From: Acidobacteriota bacterium
Lineage (GTDB): Bacteria; Acidobacteriota; Vicinamibacteria; Vicinamibacterales; UBA2999
Length of the DNA: 64,000 nt
Reading direction: 5' to 3'
Assembly: GCA_020851565.1 (NCBI GenBank)
Contig: JADZCN010000121.1
Coordinates: forward strand, 33,938 to 97,937
The translations under genes were made by a program, and so were the position numbers. A model generated the notes under the pieces. That model did not search any database and had not been told where the DNA came from. It was given only the letters and a program-made list of their open reading frames with translations. Positions 8,542 through 17,455 of the stretch are shown piece by piece; the first letter of the stretch is position 1, and each line of letters begins with the position of its first letter.

Positions 8542-11500
8542 ATGTCCACGCGCTTACAAGATTCGTCTACTCGTGTCTTCTCATTGAACATCCGCCGCGC
8601 AGTGTCCCTGCTGGTCGGCGCATATGCGCTCTGGGGAGCGCTTCATGGACAGGCGGCGCAGTCGCCGGCGCCTGCCCTCCTGGCCGAGCCGCCGGCTGGC
8701 GTTGCGTTGCCAGTCGTGGACGCCTTCGCGACTGTGGGGTCGGTCGACACCCGCGTGGTTTCCGTCAATCTCGCCGCCCTCGATGCCGATGCGGTGGACA
8801 TCGCCGTCGACTCCACCCTGGCCTTTCGGGCGGTCATCGATTCGCGGATGCCCAACCCGGACGGCTCGGAATCGTGGGTGGGACATATCGCTGACCACCC
8901 GCTGAGCGCCGCCACGTTCGTCCGCACCGGCACGCTGCTCCAGGGCTCGATCCGCACGCTCGATGCCGCGTACACGATCGAGCCCATCACCGGCAGCGCC
9001 CTCCATCTCGTCCGGCAACTGGACCTCTCCGCGCTCGGCGCCGAGCTTCCTCCCCTCGTGCCGGGCGTCCTGCCGGACCTTGCCCAGGATCCTCCACCGC
9101 TGCCGCTCGACGATGGAACGACGTTCGATGTGCTGGTGGTCTACACGGCGGCCGCCCGGGCCGCCGCGGGCGGCACCGACAGCGCCATCCAGGCGCGCAT
9201 CACCCTCGGCATCACCGAGACCAACAGCGCGTATGCGAACAGCGGTATCATCCCGCGCCTCCGACTGGTCGGGGCCGAGCCGATCGACTACGCCGAGAGC
9301 GGGAGCCTTACGACGGACCTGGATGCCATCACCAACACCGCCGATGGCCTGATGGACGGCGTGCACGCCCGGCGCGACGCGCTCGACGCGGATCTCGTGA
9401 AGCTCGTCGTCGGGAGCGCCTCGGGCGGTGCCTGTGGCGTCGCCTGGCTGATGCAGTCGCTCTCGTCCGGCTTCGCCAGCTACGCGTTCAGCGTCACGGC
9501 CTATCCCTGCATCAGCCCGAACTACACGTTTGGCCATGAGCTGGGCCACAACATGGGGTCGGCTCACGCGCCCGAGGACGGCACCAGTCCCGCGCCTCTC
9601 TACGATTACTCGTTCGGCTACAAGCAACCGGGGAACATGTTCCGGACGGTGATGGCCTACAACTGTCCCGTGAACTGCCCGCGCATCCTGTACTTCTCCA
9701 ACCCCGCGGTGTCGTACAGCGGGCAGCCGACGGGCACGGCGGCGCAGCACGACAACGCCGCCTCCATCAACGCCGCGCGGAACACCATCGCCAACTGGCG
9801 CCAGGCGGCGGCGCCGAACACGCCTCCCACGATCACCGCGCTGAGCGACCGGACCATCGACGAGGATGCCGTCACGCCTGCGCTCGCGTTCACCGTGGGC
9901 GACGCACAGACGCCGGCGGCCAGCCTCTCAGTCACGGCCACATCGTCGAACACCGCGATCGTGCCGAACACGAGCGCGGCACTGGCGCTCTCTGGAAGCG
10001 GCGCAAACCGGGCCCTCACCGTCACGCCTCTCGCGAACCAGTTCGGCACCACCACCATCACCGTGACCGTGAGCGACGGCTCGCTGAGCGCGTCGAGATC
10101 CTTTCAGCTGAACGTCACCGCGGTGAACGACCCGCCGACCATGTCCGGCGTGCCACCGCTCGTGTCGACGACGGTGGGCGTCGCCACGAGCTTCGCGGTG
10201 ACGATCGCGGACATCGACACGCCGCCCGGCAGCCTGATGGTGTCGGCGGTCACGACCAATGCCACCATCCTCCCGCCCGGCGGCATCCTCGTCACCCAGC
10301 AGTCGTCCACCGCAACGACACGGACGTTCCTGGTGGCGCTCACGCCAGCGCCGGGACAGAGTGGCTCCGGCGGCCTCGTCGTGACGGGCAGCGATCAGTC
10401 GGCCGGCCTCTCGGTGCCTGTCGCGTTCAATGTATCGGCGGTCGCCACGGCACCGGATCCGCCGACGGCTGCGACGGCCACCGCGTCCGGCTCGTCGGTC
10501 ACCGTCGGCTGGACCGCGGCGCTCACCGGCTCAGCGCCCTCGAGCTTCGTCGTCGAGGCAGGCACGGCGCCCGGGACCACGACACTGCCAACCGTGTCGG
10601 TGCCCGCCCCTGCCGCGCAGGCAACGCTCGACCTGCCAGCCGGGATCTACTACGTGCGCGTCCGCTCGGTGAACGCCGTCGGCGCCAGCGCCCCATCGCC
10701 CGAGGTCACGGTGACGGCGGTCGAGCCTGGCCCCATCCCCGGCCCGCCCGGCATGTTCTCGGCGCGAACCGCGGGGACGACGGTCATCTTCACGTGGACC
10801 GCACCCACGCTGGGCGAGCCGCCCACGCACTACGTACTCGAGGCCGGCAGCGCGCCTGGACTGTCGAACCTCGCATCGATCGGCACGGGCAGCGTCAGCT
10901 CATCGTTCAGCGTTCCCGCCGTGCCGCCCGGCACGTACTGGGTTCGGGTGCGCGCGGCGAACGCGGCCGGTGTCGGCGCACCATCGCAGGACGTATCGGT
11001 CGTGATGGGGCCCGCAGGGGGATGCGTGGGCCTGCCGGGTCCGCCGGTCCTGCTCACGCCAATCGTGTCGGGCAACTCGGTGACGCTCGCGTGGAATGCG
11101 CCGGCGCAGGGCGGCGCGCCCGCCACCTACGTCGTCTTCGCGGGCCGCCAGCCCGGAGGGTCAGACCTCGCGTCGTTCAGCACCGGATCCGCGAGCACGT
11201 CGTTCGTCGGATCCGCACCGGACGGCGTGTACTTCGTGCGCCTGGCGGCCAGCAACGCCTGCGGCGTCGGCATCGCGTCGAACGAAATGAGCTTCGCGCT
11301 GGGTTGGGACCCACCCCAGGCGCCGCAGGGGCTGACCTGGTCGCTCGCGGGCGGTGGCGAGGTGGCCCTGTCGTGGCAGCCGCCCGCCGGCGGCGGAGCG
11401 CCGACCGCGTACCTGCTCGAGGCCGGCTCGGGCCCAGGGCTCGCGGATCTGGCCAACATTCCGACCGGAGGGCCCGGAACCACGCTCTCGGCGTCGGCCC

Positions 11501-11589
11501 CTGCCGGCACGTATTACGTTCGCGTGCGCGCGCTGATCGGCGCCAGCCGCGGTCCCGCGTCGAACGAGGTCGTCGTCATCGTCCCCTGA
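8542..11589 (+). CDS. Secreted ADAM-like M12B metallopeptidase with FN3 repeats
   Basis: The protein has 1015 residues. A long signal peptide (about residues 1-40) leads into a propeptide-like region containing SWVGHIADHPLSAATF and a LLQGSIR segment resembling ADAM prodomains. The reprolysin domain follows, with HELGHNMGSAH at 332-342 and the Met-turn segment FRTVMAYN. After about residue 420 come Ig/cadherin-like beta domains and four or five FN3-like repeats to the end. The ATG at 8542 was preferred over a TTG at 8500 because it directly precedes the signal peptide. A related, shorter gene follows, so the pair probably arose by tandem duplication. It likely acts outside the cell on proteins; substrate unknown. 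Confidence 0.9.
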   Translation: MSTRLQDSSTRVFSLNIRRAVSLLVGAYALWGALHGQAAQSPAPALLAEPPAGVALPVVDAFATVGSVDTRVVSVNLAALDADAVDIAVDSTLAFRAVIDSRMPNPDGSESWVGHIADHPLSAATFVRTGTLLQGSIRTLDAAYTIEPITGSALHLVRQLDLSALGAELPPLVPGVLPDLAQDPPPLPLDDGTTFDVLVVYTAAARAAAGGTDSAIQARITLGITETNSAYANSGIIPRLRLVGAEPIDYAESGSLTTDLDAITNTADGLMDGVHARRDALDADLVKLVVGSASGGACGVAWLMQSLSSGFASYAFSVTAYPCISPNYTFGHELGHNMGSAHAPEDGTSPAPLYDYSFGYKQPGNMFRTVMAYNCPVNCPRILYFSNPAVSYSGQPTGTAAQHDNAASINAARNTIANWRQAAAPNTPPTITALSDRTIDEDAVTPALAFTVGDAQTPAASLSVTATSSNTAIVPNTSAALALSGSGANRALTVTPLANQFGTTTITVTVSDGSLSASRSFQLNVTAVNDPPTMSGVPPLVSTTVGVATSFAVTIADIDTPPGSLMVSAVTTNATILPPGGILVTQQSSTATTRTFLVALTPAPGQSGSGGLVVTGSDQSAGLSVPVAFNVSAVATAPDPPTAATATASGSSVTVGWTAALTGSAPSSFVVEAGTAPGTTTLPTVSVPAPAAQATLDLPAGIYYVRVRSVNAVGASAPSPEVTVTAVEPGPIPGPPGMFSARTAGTTVIFTWTAPTLGEPPTHYVLEAGSAPGLSNLASIGTGSVSSSFSVPAVPPGTYWVRVRAANAAGVGAPSQDVSVVMGPAGGCVGLPGPPVLLTPIVSGNSVTLAWNAPAQGGAPATYVVFAGRQPGGSDLASFSTGSASTSFVGSAPDGVYFVRLAASNACGVGIASNEMSFALGWDPPQAPQGLTWSLAGGGEVALSWQPPAGGGAPTAYLLEAGSGPGLADLANIPTGGPGTTLSASAPAGTYYVRVRALIGASRGPASNEVVVIVP

Positions 11590-11654
11590 CCGCGGCGCGC
11601 AACCCGTGCGCTATCCTGTAGGTTCGGCCTTCGTCCCCCGGGCCTCGAACCGTC

Positions 11655-13724
11655 ATGTCTCGCCGGATTCTCATCGTCGCGGCCGCGCTCCTCGCCTTCG
11701 CCTGGTCGCGCCCGGTGGCGCAGGCGCCCGTCGCCCTGCCGCTGTTCGTCGCGGCGCCACCAGTGGCGCTGCCGGCCCGGGCGCCCGCGCAGTCGAGGCG
11801 CGACATCGTGCGGGAGCGCGTGGCGGGCGTCGCGATGGCCGCCCTCGATCGGGACCGCCTGGCGCTCGATCTCTTCCCGGGCCTCAGCCTTCAGGCGGAG
11901 CTCACGCGACGCGAGGCCGGCCGCGATGGATCGATGGCGTGGTCGGGGCACGTGCCGGGCGAACCGCTCAGTACCGTGACCTTCGTCCGGGAGGGCGACG
12001 TCCTGCAGGGCTCGATCCGGCTGCTCGGCTCCGCGTTCTCAATCGAGCCGATTGGACGGAACGGGCACCACGCCATTCGGCAGCTGGATCTCACGCAGCT
12101 CGGCGGCGAGCTCGACCCGTTGCCTTCGTCGCCCGTGGCCTTTGGAGGCGACCAGGCCGCGGCAATCGGCGGATACGACACGGTCATCGACGTGCTGGCC
12201 GTCTACACCGCCGCCGCCGTGGATGCGGCCGGCGGGAGCGATGCGGCCATCCAGGCACGCATCGCACTGGGCGTCGCCGAGACCAACATCGCGTTCACCA
12301 AGAGCGGCGTGCGGCAGCGAATCCGCCTGGTCGGGGCCGAGCCGGTTGACTACGTCGAGAGCAGCACGGACATCACCATCGACCTCGAGCGGATCACGTC
12401 GGCGCAGGACGGCTTCATGGACGCGGTGCACACCCGTCGCGAGGAGCTCGGCGCCGACCTGGTCCAGCTCATCGTGGGCTCCGTCACCAACGGGTGCGGC
12501 GTGGCGTGGTTGATGTCCACCGCAACGGCGTCGTTCGCTTCAACCGCATTCAGCGTGTCCGCCTATCCGTGCATCAGCCCCAACTACACGTTCGGGCACG
12601 AGCTGGCGCACAACATGGGATCGACGCACGCGCCGGACGACCCGAGCACGGCGCCGTTATTCCCCTATTCGTACGGTTACAAGCATCCGGGCGGCCTGTT
12701 CAGGACGGTGATGGCCTACGCCACGGGGTGCAACTGCCCGAGGGTGCTGCACTTCTCGAACCCGGCCAGGAGCTTCGACGGCGCGGCCACGGGTGCAACC
12801 TACCAGGACAATGCGCGCTCGCTGAACAACACGCGCGCGGTCGTGGCCGGCTTCAGGCAGTCGCCGGACCTGCCAGGCGCTCCCGGCAATTTCTCGGTGA
12901 GTGCCTCCGGGACCGCCGCGACCTTCGCCTGGACCCCTCCCGCCACGGGGCTGCCACCGTTCGGGTACGTCATCGAGGCTGGCTCCGCGCCAGGACTGGC
13001 GGATCTCGCCATCCTCCTGACCGGCGGCGCGGTCACCTCCTACACGGTTCGCGGCGTGCCGCAAGGCACGTACTTTCTCCGCGTGCGCGCGCAGAACGAG
13101 GCCGGCACGGGCCCCGCCTCGGGCGAGGCAAGCCTCGTGATGACGCCGACCGGCGAGTGCACTGCATTGCCGGGGGCGCCGGTGCAGTTGGCACCCGTCG
13201 TGTCCGGGAACAATATCCTGCTTGCGTGGAGCGCCCCGGTCGCAGGAGGCGCAGTGGATTCGTACGTGGTGGCGGCAGGCTCGTCGCCGGGCGCTGCGAA
13301 CCTTGCGGTCATCGACACCGGCTCTCTCGCAACGTCGTTCCAGGCGTCTGCCCCGAGCGGCACGTACTTCGTCCGCGTCGGCGCCCGGAACGCATGCGGT
13401 ATCGGCACCCCCTCCAACGAGGTCAGCTTCACGGCCGGGCCCCTTGTGCCGGCGGCCCCATCCGGCCTGGGATTCAGCCTCGGTCCGGGCCGCGTGGTGA
13501 CACTCACCTGGACCGCGCCCACTACGGGCGAGGCGCCGACATCCTACACAGTCGAGGCCGGCAGCGCCCCGGGCCTCTCGAACCTCGCGGTGCTCCCCAC
13601 CGGCAGCGTAGCCACCACGCTGACCGTGACCGCGCCGCCGGGCACGTACTTCGTGCGTGTCCGCGCGACGACCTCCGCCGGCGCCAGCGCTCCATCCAAC
13701 GAGGTGTTCATCCTGGTCCCCTAA
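11655..13724 (+). CDS. Secreted ADAM-like M12B metallopeptidase, shorter paralogue
   Basis: The 689-residue protein has a signal peptide (about residues 1-24), a propeptide-like region (WSGHVPGEPLSTVTF, then LQGSIRL and IEPI), and an M12B domain with HELAHNMGSTH at 315-325 and a FRTVMAYA Met-turn. Three FN3-like repeats fill the C-terminus. It lacks the Ig/cadherin-like block found in the upstream paralogue. The genes are 65 bases apart. A TATCCT at 11612-11617 could be its own -10 box, so co-transcription is not certain. The HExxHxxGxxH zinc site is complete, so it should be active. Confidence 0.9.
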   Translation: MSRRILIVAAALLAFAWSRPVAQAPVALPLFVAAPPVALPARAPAQSRRDIVRERVAGVAMAALDRDRLALDLFPGLSLQAELTRREAGRDGSMAWSGHVPGEPLSTVTFVREGDVLQGSIRLLGSAFSIEPIGRNGHHAIRQLDLTQLGGELDPLPSSPVAFGGDQAAAIGGYDTVIDVLAVYTAAAVDAAGGSDAAIQARIALGVAETNIAFTKSGVRQRIRLVGAEPVDYVESSTDITIDLERITSAQDGFMDAVHTRREELGADLVQLIVGSVTNGCGVAWLMSTATASFASTAFSVSAYPCISPNYTFGHELAHNMGSTHAPDDPSTAPLFPYSYGYKHPGGLFRTVMAYATGCNCPRVLHFSNPARSFDGAATGATYQDNARSLNNTRAVVAGFRQSPDLPGAPGNFSVSASGTAATFAWTPPATGLPPFGYVIEAGSAPGLADLAILLTGGAVTSYTVRGVPQGTYFLRVRAQNEAGTGPASGEASLVMTPTGECTALPGAPVQLAPVVSGNNILLAWSAPVAGGAVDSYVVAAGSSPGAANLAVIDTGSLATSFQASAPSGTYFVRVGARNACGIGTPSNEVSFTAGPLVPAAPSGLGFSLGPGRVVTLTWTAPTTGEAPTSYTVEAGSAPGLSNLAVLPTGSVATTLTVTAPPGTYFVRVRATTSAGASAPSNEVFILVP

Positions 13725-13727
13725 TCC

Positions 13728-13856
13728 ATCTGCGCCATCTGCGTTATCTGCGCCATCTGCGGCTTCGCTTTATCTGCGTTATCTGCGTTATCTGCGTCCT
13801 CTGCGGCCCCTGCGGCCCCTGCGCCCTCTGCGGCCCCTGCGGCCCCTGCGGCCCTC
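13728..13856. repeat. ATCTGCGNN / CCCTGCGGC period-9 array
   Basis: About fourteen 9-base units begin 4 bases after the stop of the second M12B gene. The left part is ATCTGCGCC/ATCTGCGTT, the right part drifts to CCCTGCGGC. The same family is translated at 5545-5588. Such period-9 tracts are seen between genes in several bacterial phyla; their function is unknown. Confidence 0.85.
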
Positions 13857-13870
13857 CGTGTTCGGCGTTC

Positions 13871-13888
13871 TATACTCCGCGTGAGGAG
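13871..13888 (+). promoter_or_regulatory. -10 box and ribosome binding site of the S9 peptidase gene
   Basis: TATACT at 13871-13876 is followed by GAGGAG at 13883-13888, which sits 8 bases before the ATG at 13897. Unlike several other genes in the window, this one has a normal leader and Shine-Dalgarno sequence. Confidence 0.55.
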
Positions 13889-13896
13889 TCCCAGCC

Positions 13897-16341
13897 ATGC
13901 GCAAGCTCGTCCTCCTGATCGGCGTCGCCTCCGTGTCCACCGCGCTCGTCGCGGCCCAGCAATCGCCGTCCCCTTCGGGCTACCTGCTTCCGCCGAAATC
14001 CATCGTCGACGTGCTCGACGCCCCACCGCCGCCAACCGTGGACCTGGCCGCTTCAGGCGAGGCCATGGCGGTGCTCGAACGCGCCAGCATGCCTTCGCTG
14101 GCCGAGCTGGCGCAGCCGATGCTTCGCCTGGCGGGCACGCGGATCAACCCGAAGACCAACGGGCTGCACCGCGCCGTGCGCTATCGCGCGCTCACGATCA
14201 AGGGCCCGGGCGACGGCACCGAGCGCAAGGTCACGCTGCCCGCGGAGGCCGCCATCGCCTGGATTGGCTTCTCGCCCGACAGCCGCCGCTTTGCCTTCAC
14301 GCATACGCGTGACACCGGCATCGAGCTGTGGGTGGGCGACACGGCCACCGGCGCGGCGAAGGCCATCACGCCCGCGCAGCTGAACAACGCGATCGGCTCC
14401 CCGCAGTCGCCCTCGGCCTGCAAGTGGGTCGGCCAGGGCGCCTCGCTGCTCTGCGCGTTCATCCTCCCCAGTCGCGGCCAGGCGCCAGCGCCGCCCGCCG
14501 TCCCGACCGGCCCGAACATCCAGGAGAACCGTGGCGTGCCGGCGCCGGTGCGCACGTACCAGGACCTGCTCGCGTCCGCGTACGACGAGGCCCTCTTCGA
14601 GTACTACGCCACGAGCCAGCTGGCGATGGTGGATGCAGGCACCGGTGCGCGCACGCCGGTCGGCCGCCCTGCCATCTTCCACACCTTCGCGCCTTCTCCC
14701 GACGGGAACTTCGTGCTGGTCGCGCGCACGAAACGCCCCTTCTCCTGGCTCGTCCCCTACGACGATTTCCCCACGGAGGTCGAGGTGTGGGATCGCAGGG
14801 GCACGGTGGTCAGGCAGATCGCCGATCTCCCCGTGGCCGACACGGTACCGAACGGCGGCGTCCTGCCGGGGCCGCGTGCGTGGCGCTGGCAGGCCACCGC
14901 GCCCGCCACGGTGACGTGGGCCGAGGCGCTCGACGGCGGCGATCCGAAGTCCACGGTTCCCCACCGCGACAAGGTGATGGCCCTGTCGGCGCCCTTCACG
15001 GGAACACCCGGGGAGCTGGCAAAGACCGAATGGCGCTTCGCGCAGATCGCGTGGACCGAGGCCGGCATCGCGATGCTCACCGAGAACGATCGCAAGACGC
15101 GGATGACCCGCACGTGGCTCATCGACAAGCCCGGCGCCGAGCCGCGCAAGCTCTGGGAGAGGAGCCAGGAGGACTCGTACGGGAACCCGGGGACGCCGCT
15201 GCGCCGGGCCATGGGCTCCGGCGCCGAGGCCATCCGGCAGGTCGGCAATGCCATCTACCTCACGGGTAGCGGCGCGACGCCGACCGGCGATCGGCCGTTC
15301 CTGGACAAGCTGGATCTGGGCACGCAGCAGAAGGAGCGGCTCTTCCAGAGCCCGGACGAGTCGTACGAGACCGTGGTCGGGCTCATCACTGCGGACGCCG
15401 CGCGTGTCGTGACGAGGCGGGAATCGCGCGCCGATGCGCCGAACTTCTACACGCGCGATCTCAAGGCCAACGAGCGCGTCGCGCTCACGAACTACCCGGA
15501 TCCCGCGCCGCCGCTGAAGGGCGCGAAGGCCGAGATGGTCACCTACCAGCGCAAGGACGGCGTGCAGTTGCGCGCCACGATCTACACGCCGCCGGGCTGG
15601 ACGCCCGCGCAGGGCCGGCTGCCGGCGCTGCTCTGGGCTTACCCGCGCGAGTTCACCGATCCGCGCACCGCCAGCCAGGTCACGGGCTCACCGTTCCGCT
15701 TCACGACGCCGGGGTGGAGCACCCTGCACCTGATGTTCCTGCTCCACGGCTACGCGGTGATCGACGACGCGACGATGCCCATCGTGGGAGAGGGCGAGAC
15801 GGCGAACGACACGTACGTGGATCAGCTCGTGTCCAGCGCGCAAGCCGCCGTGGACAAGGCCGCCGCCATGGGCATCGTGGATCCCGATCGCGTCGTCGTG
15901 GGTGGCCACAGCTACGGCGCGTTCATGACGGCCAACCTGCTGGCGCACTCCGACATCTTCCGCGCCGGCATCGCGCGCAGCGGCGCCTACAACCGCACCC
16001 TCACGCCCTTCGGGTTCCAGAACGAGCAGCGGACGTTCTGGGAAGTCCCCGAGGTCTACATGCGCATGTCGCCCTTCGCCCACGCCCACAAGATCAAGGA
16101 GCCCGTCCTCCTGATCCATGGCGAGGCGGACGACAACTCGGGCACGTTCCCCATCCAGTCCGAGCGCTTCTACGTGGCCCTGAAGGGGCACGGCGCCACC
16201 GTGCGCTACGTGACGCTGCCGCACGAAGCTCACGGCTACCAGGCGCGCGAGTCGGTGCTGCACACCGTGGCCGAGATGCTCAACTGGGCCGACCAGTGGG
16301 CGAAGAACGCCAAGCCGCGGGAGACGTCGTCGCGGCAGTAG
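13897..16341 (+). CDS. Secreted S9 serine peptidase, glutamyl-endopeptidase-like
   Basis: The 814-residue protein has a signal peptide (about residues 1-20), an N-terminal beta-propeller and a C-terminal alpha/beta-hydrolase domain. The catalytic triad is visible: Ser672 in GGHSYGAFM, Asp745 in HGEADDN and His779 in HEAHGY. The sequence after the nucleophile (TANLLAHS, then GIARSGAYNRTLTPFGFQ) resembles the chloroplast glutamyl endopeptidase branch of family S9. The enzyme probably trims peptides in the periplasm or outside the cell, alongside the M12B enzymes upstream. Glu specificity is inferred from family resemblance only. Confidence 0.9.
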   Translation: MRKLVLLIGVASVSTALVAAQQSPSPSGYLLPPKSIVDVLDAPPPPTVDLAASGEAMAVLERASMPSLAELAQPMLRLAGTRINPKTNGLHRAVRYRALTIKGPGDGTERKVTLPAEAAIAWIGFSPDSRRFAFTHTRDTGIELWVGDTATGAAKAITPAQLNNAIGSPQSPSACKWVGQGASLLCAFILPSRGQAPAPPAVPTGPNIQENRGVPAPVRTYQDLLASAYDEALFEYYATSQLAMVDAGTGARTPVGRPAIFHTFAPSPDGNFVLVARTKRPFSWLVPYDDFPTEVEVWDRRGTVVRQIADLPVADTVPNGGVLPGPRAWRWQATAPATVTWAEALDGGDPKSTVPHRDKVMALSAPFTGTPGELAKTEWRFAQIAWTEAGIAMLTENDRKTRMTRTWLIDKPGAEPRKLWERSQEDSYGNPGTPLRRAMGSGAEAIRQVGNAIYLTGSGATPTGDRPFLDKLDLGTQQKERLFQSPDESYETVVGLITADAARVVTRRESRADAPNFYTRDLKANERVALTNYPDPAPPLKGAKAEMVTYQRKDGVQLRATIYTPPGWTPAQGRLPALLWAYPREFTDPRTASQVTGSPFRFTTPGWSTLHLMFLLHGYAVIDDATMPIVGEGETANDTYVDQLVSSAQAAVDKAAAMGIVDPDRVVVGGHSYGAFMTANLLAHSDIFRAGIARSGAYNRTLTPFGFQNEQRTFWEVPEVYMRMSPFAHAHKIKEPVLLIHGEADDNSGTFPIQSERFYVALKGHGATVRYVTLPHEAHGYQARESVLHTVAEMLNWADQWAKNAKPRETSSRQ

Positions 16342-16345
16342 ATCG

Positions 16346-16568
16346 CGTCGGGAGGGGACAAGGACTGCGTCGGGAGGGGAGAAGGACAACGTCGGGAGGG
16401 GCAAGAGACACGTCGGGAGGGACTGACGATGTCGGGAGCCGGATCCCGCCGCCGTCCAGTCCCGGCGCAATTCGCTCCCGGCGAGGCCTTCTCCTCTCCC
16501 GACAGCGCTCTTCTCCCCTCCCGACAGCGCACGTCCTCTCTCCCGCCGTGCCTCTCCCCCTCCCGACA
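16346..16568. repeat. Inverted arrays of CGTCGGGAGGGG (22-bp period)
   Basis: CGTCGGGAGGGG starts at 16346, 16368 and 16390, with shortened copies at 16411 and 16429. The reverse complement (CCCCTCCCGACA type) appears near 16493, 16515, 16538 and 16557. The two arrays face each other across about 55 bases and could form a long imperfect stem. They fill the gap between the S9 peptidase and MetF-like genes and could act as a terminator. The right arm ends 5 bases before a TATACT box. Confidence 0.85.
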
Positions 16569-16572
16569 CGAT

Positions 16573-16578
16573 CTATAC
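16573..16578 (+). promoter_or_regulatory. Probable -10 box (TATACT) of the MetF-like gene
   Basis: TATACT lies about 20 bases before the TTG start at 16598, directly after the right arm of the inverted repeat array. No good -35 box is seen. Confidence 0.4.
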
Positions 16579-16597
16579 TCGTGCGGTTCCGGATTCC

Positions 16598-17455
16598 TTG
16601 ACCTCGACCTCCTTTCTCCAGGACCTTCGCACCCTCGACTCCGTGATCTCCGTCGAGCTCCGGCCCCCGCGGGCGGAGCTCGGATCCACCGAGGGCATCG
16701 ACGCCTGGATCGACCTCTACCACTCCATCCGATCGCTGACGCGGCAGGACGTGCGGGTGATGCTCACCGACAGCGCGGTGGGCGCGCAGGAGGAGAACAA
16801 CCTGCGGCATCTCGTCGCGAACCTCGGCGAGGCGGTGCCGCGTGCGCGGGTGATTCCCTTCCTCACCTCCAAGCACTCGATGGAGTTCTGCCTCGCCTAC
16901 GCGGACCAGACGGTGGAGCACGGCTTTCCCTCGCTCGTCGTCCTCGGCGGCGACAAGCACGTCGGCCGCCCGCGGATCGTCGAGCACGCGTGGCAGCTGC
17001 GGCAGGCCATCCGGGCACGCCACCCTGAGCTGGAACTGGGGGGCTGGGCCAACCCGGTGGCGGATCCGGCCGGCCAGATGCGGTTCCTGATCGATCCGAG
17101 CTTCACCGCGGACTTCTATCTGACGCAGATCGTGTCGCACCACCAGGCGGCGCAGGTCGAGGCCTTCCTGTCCGAGGGCCGCAGGCACGGCCTGGTGCTG
17201 CCCGGCGTCTTCGGAGTGTTCTACTACCGCAGTGCCAACGAGAAGACCCTGCGCATGCTCAGCCAGTTCCTGCCCGTGCCGGTGGAGGGATTGCTGCGGG
17301 AGTTCGCGGAGGGCGCGACACCGGTGGACATCTGCGCGCGCACCATCCGAACCCTGCGCGGGCTGGGGTGCCGGCACTTCTATGTGAGCAACCTGCCGCT
17401 CAAAGGCACGGCGGCGGTGTTGAAGCGAATACTCGAGCGCGAGGTCAGCGCATGA
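16598..17455 (+). CDS. Methylenetetrahydrofolate reductase-like (MetF superfamily) protein
   Basis: The 285-residue protein looks like a TIM-barrel protein of the MetF superfamily, with an early VISVELRPPRAELG strand, FLTSKHS, LVVLGGDKHVG and a late GCRHFYVSNLP segment. Family members reduce methylene-THF with FAD. The key MetF residues were not verified, so a related activity is possible. The TTG start gives the family N-terminus; no ATG or GTG fits better. Its stop overlaps the next start (ATGA), so it is coupled to the M20-type amidohydrolase. Confidence 0.75.
   Translation: MTSTSFLQDLRTLDSVISVELRPPRAELGSTEGIDAWIDLYHSIRSLTRQDVRVMLTDSAVGAQEENNLRHLVANLGEAVPRARVIPFLTSKHSMEFCLAYADQTVEHGFPSLVVLGGDKHVGRPRIVEHAWQLRQAIRARHPELELGGWANPVADPAGQMRFLIDPSFTADFYLTQIVSHHQAAQVEAFLSEGRRHGLVLPGVFGVFYYRSANEKTLRMLSQFLPVPVEGLLREFAEGATPVDICARTIRTLRGLGCRHFYVSNLPLKGTAAVLKRILEREVSA

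Noticed and set aside
13728..13856. Possible small protein encoded by the period-9 repeat (Leu-Arg-Pro rich).
   Set aside because: The open frames come only from the repeat itself and have no start signal; the S9 gene has its own promoter after it.
12494..13918. Second protein in an alternative frame over the M12B paralogue.
   Set aside because: It has Arg-rich low complexity and no domain; it is a shadow of the peptidase gene.
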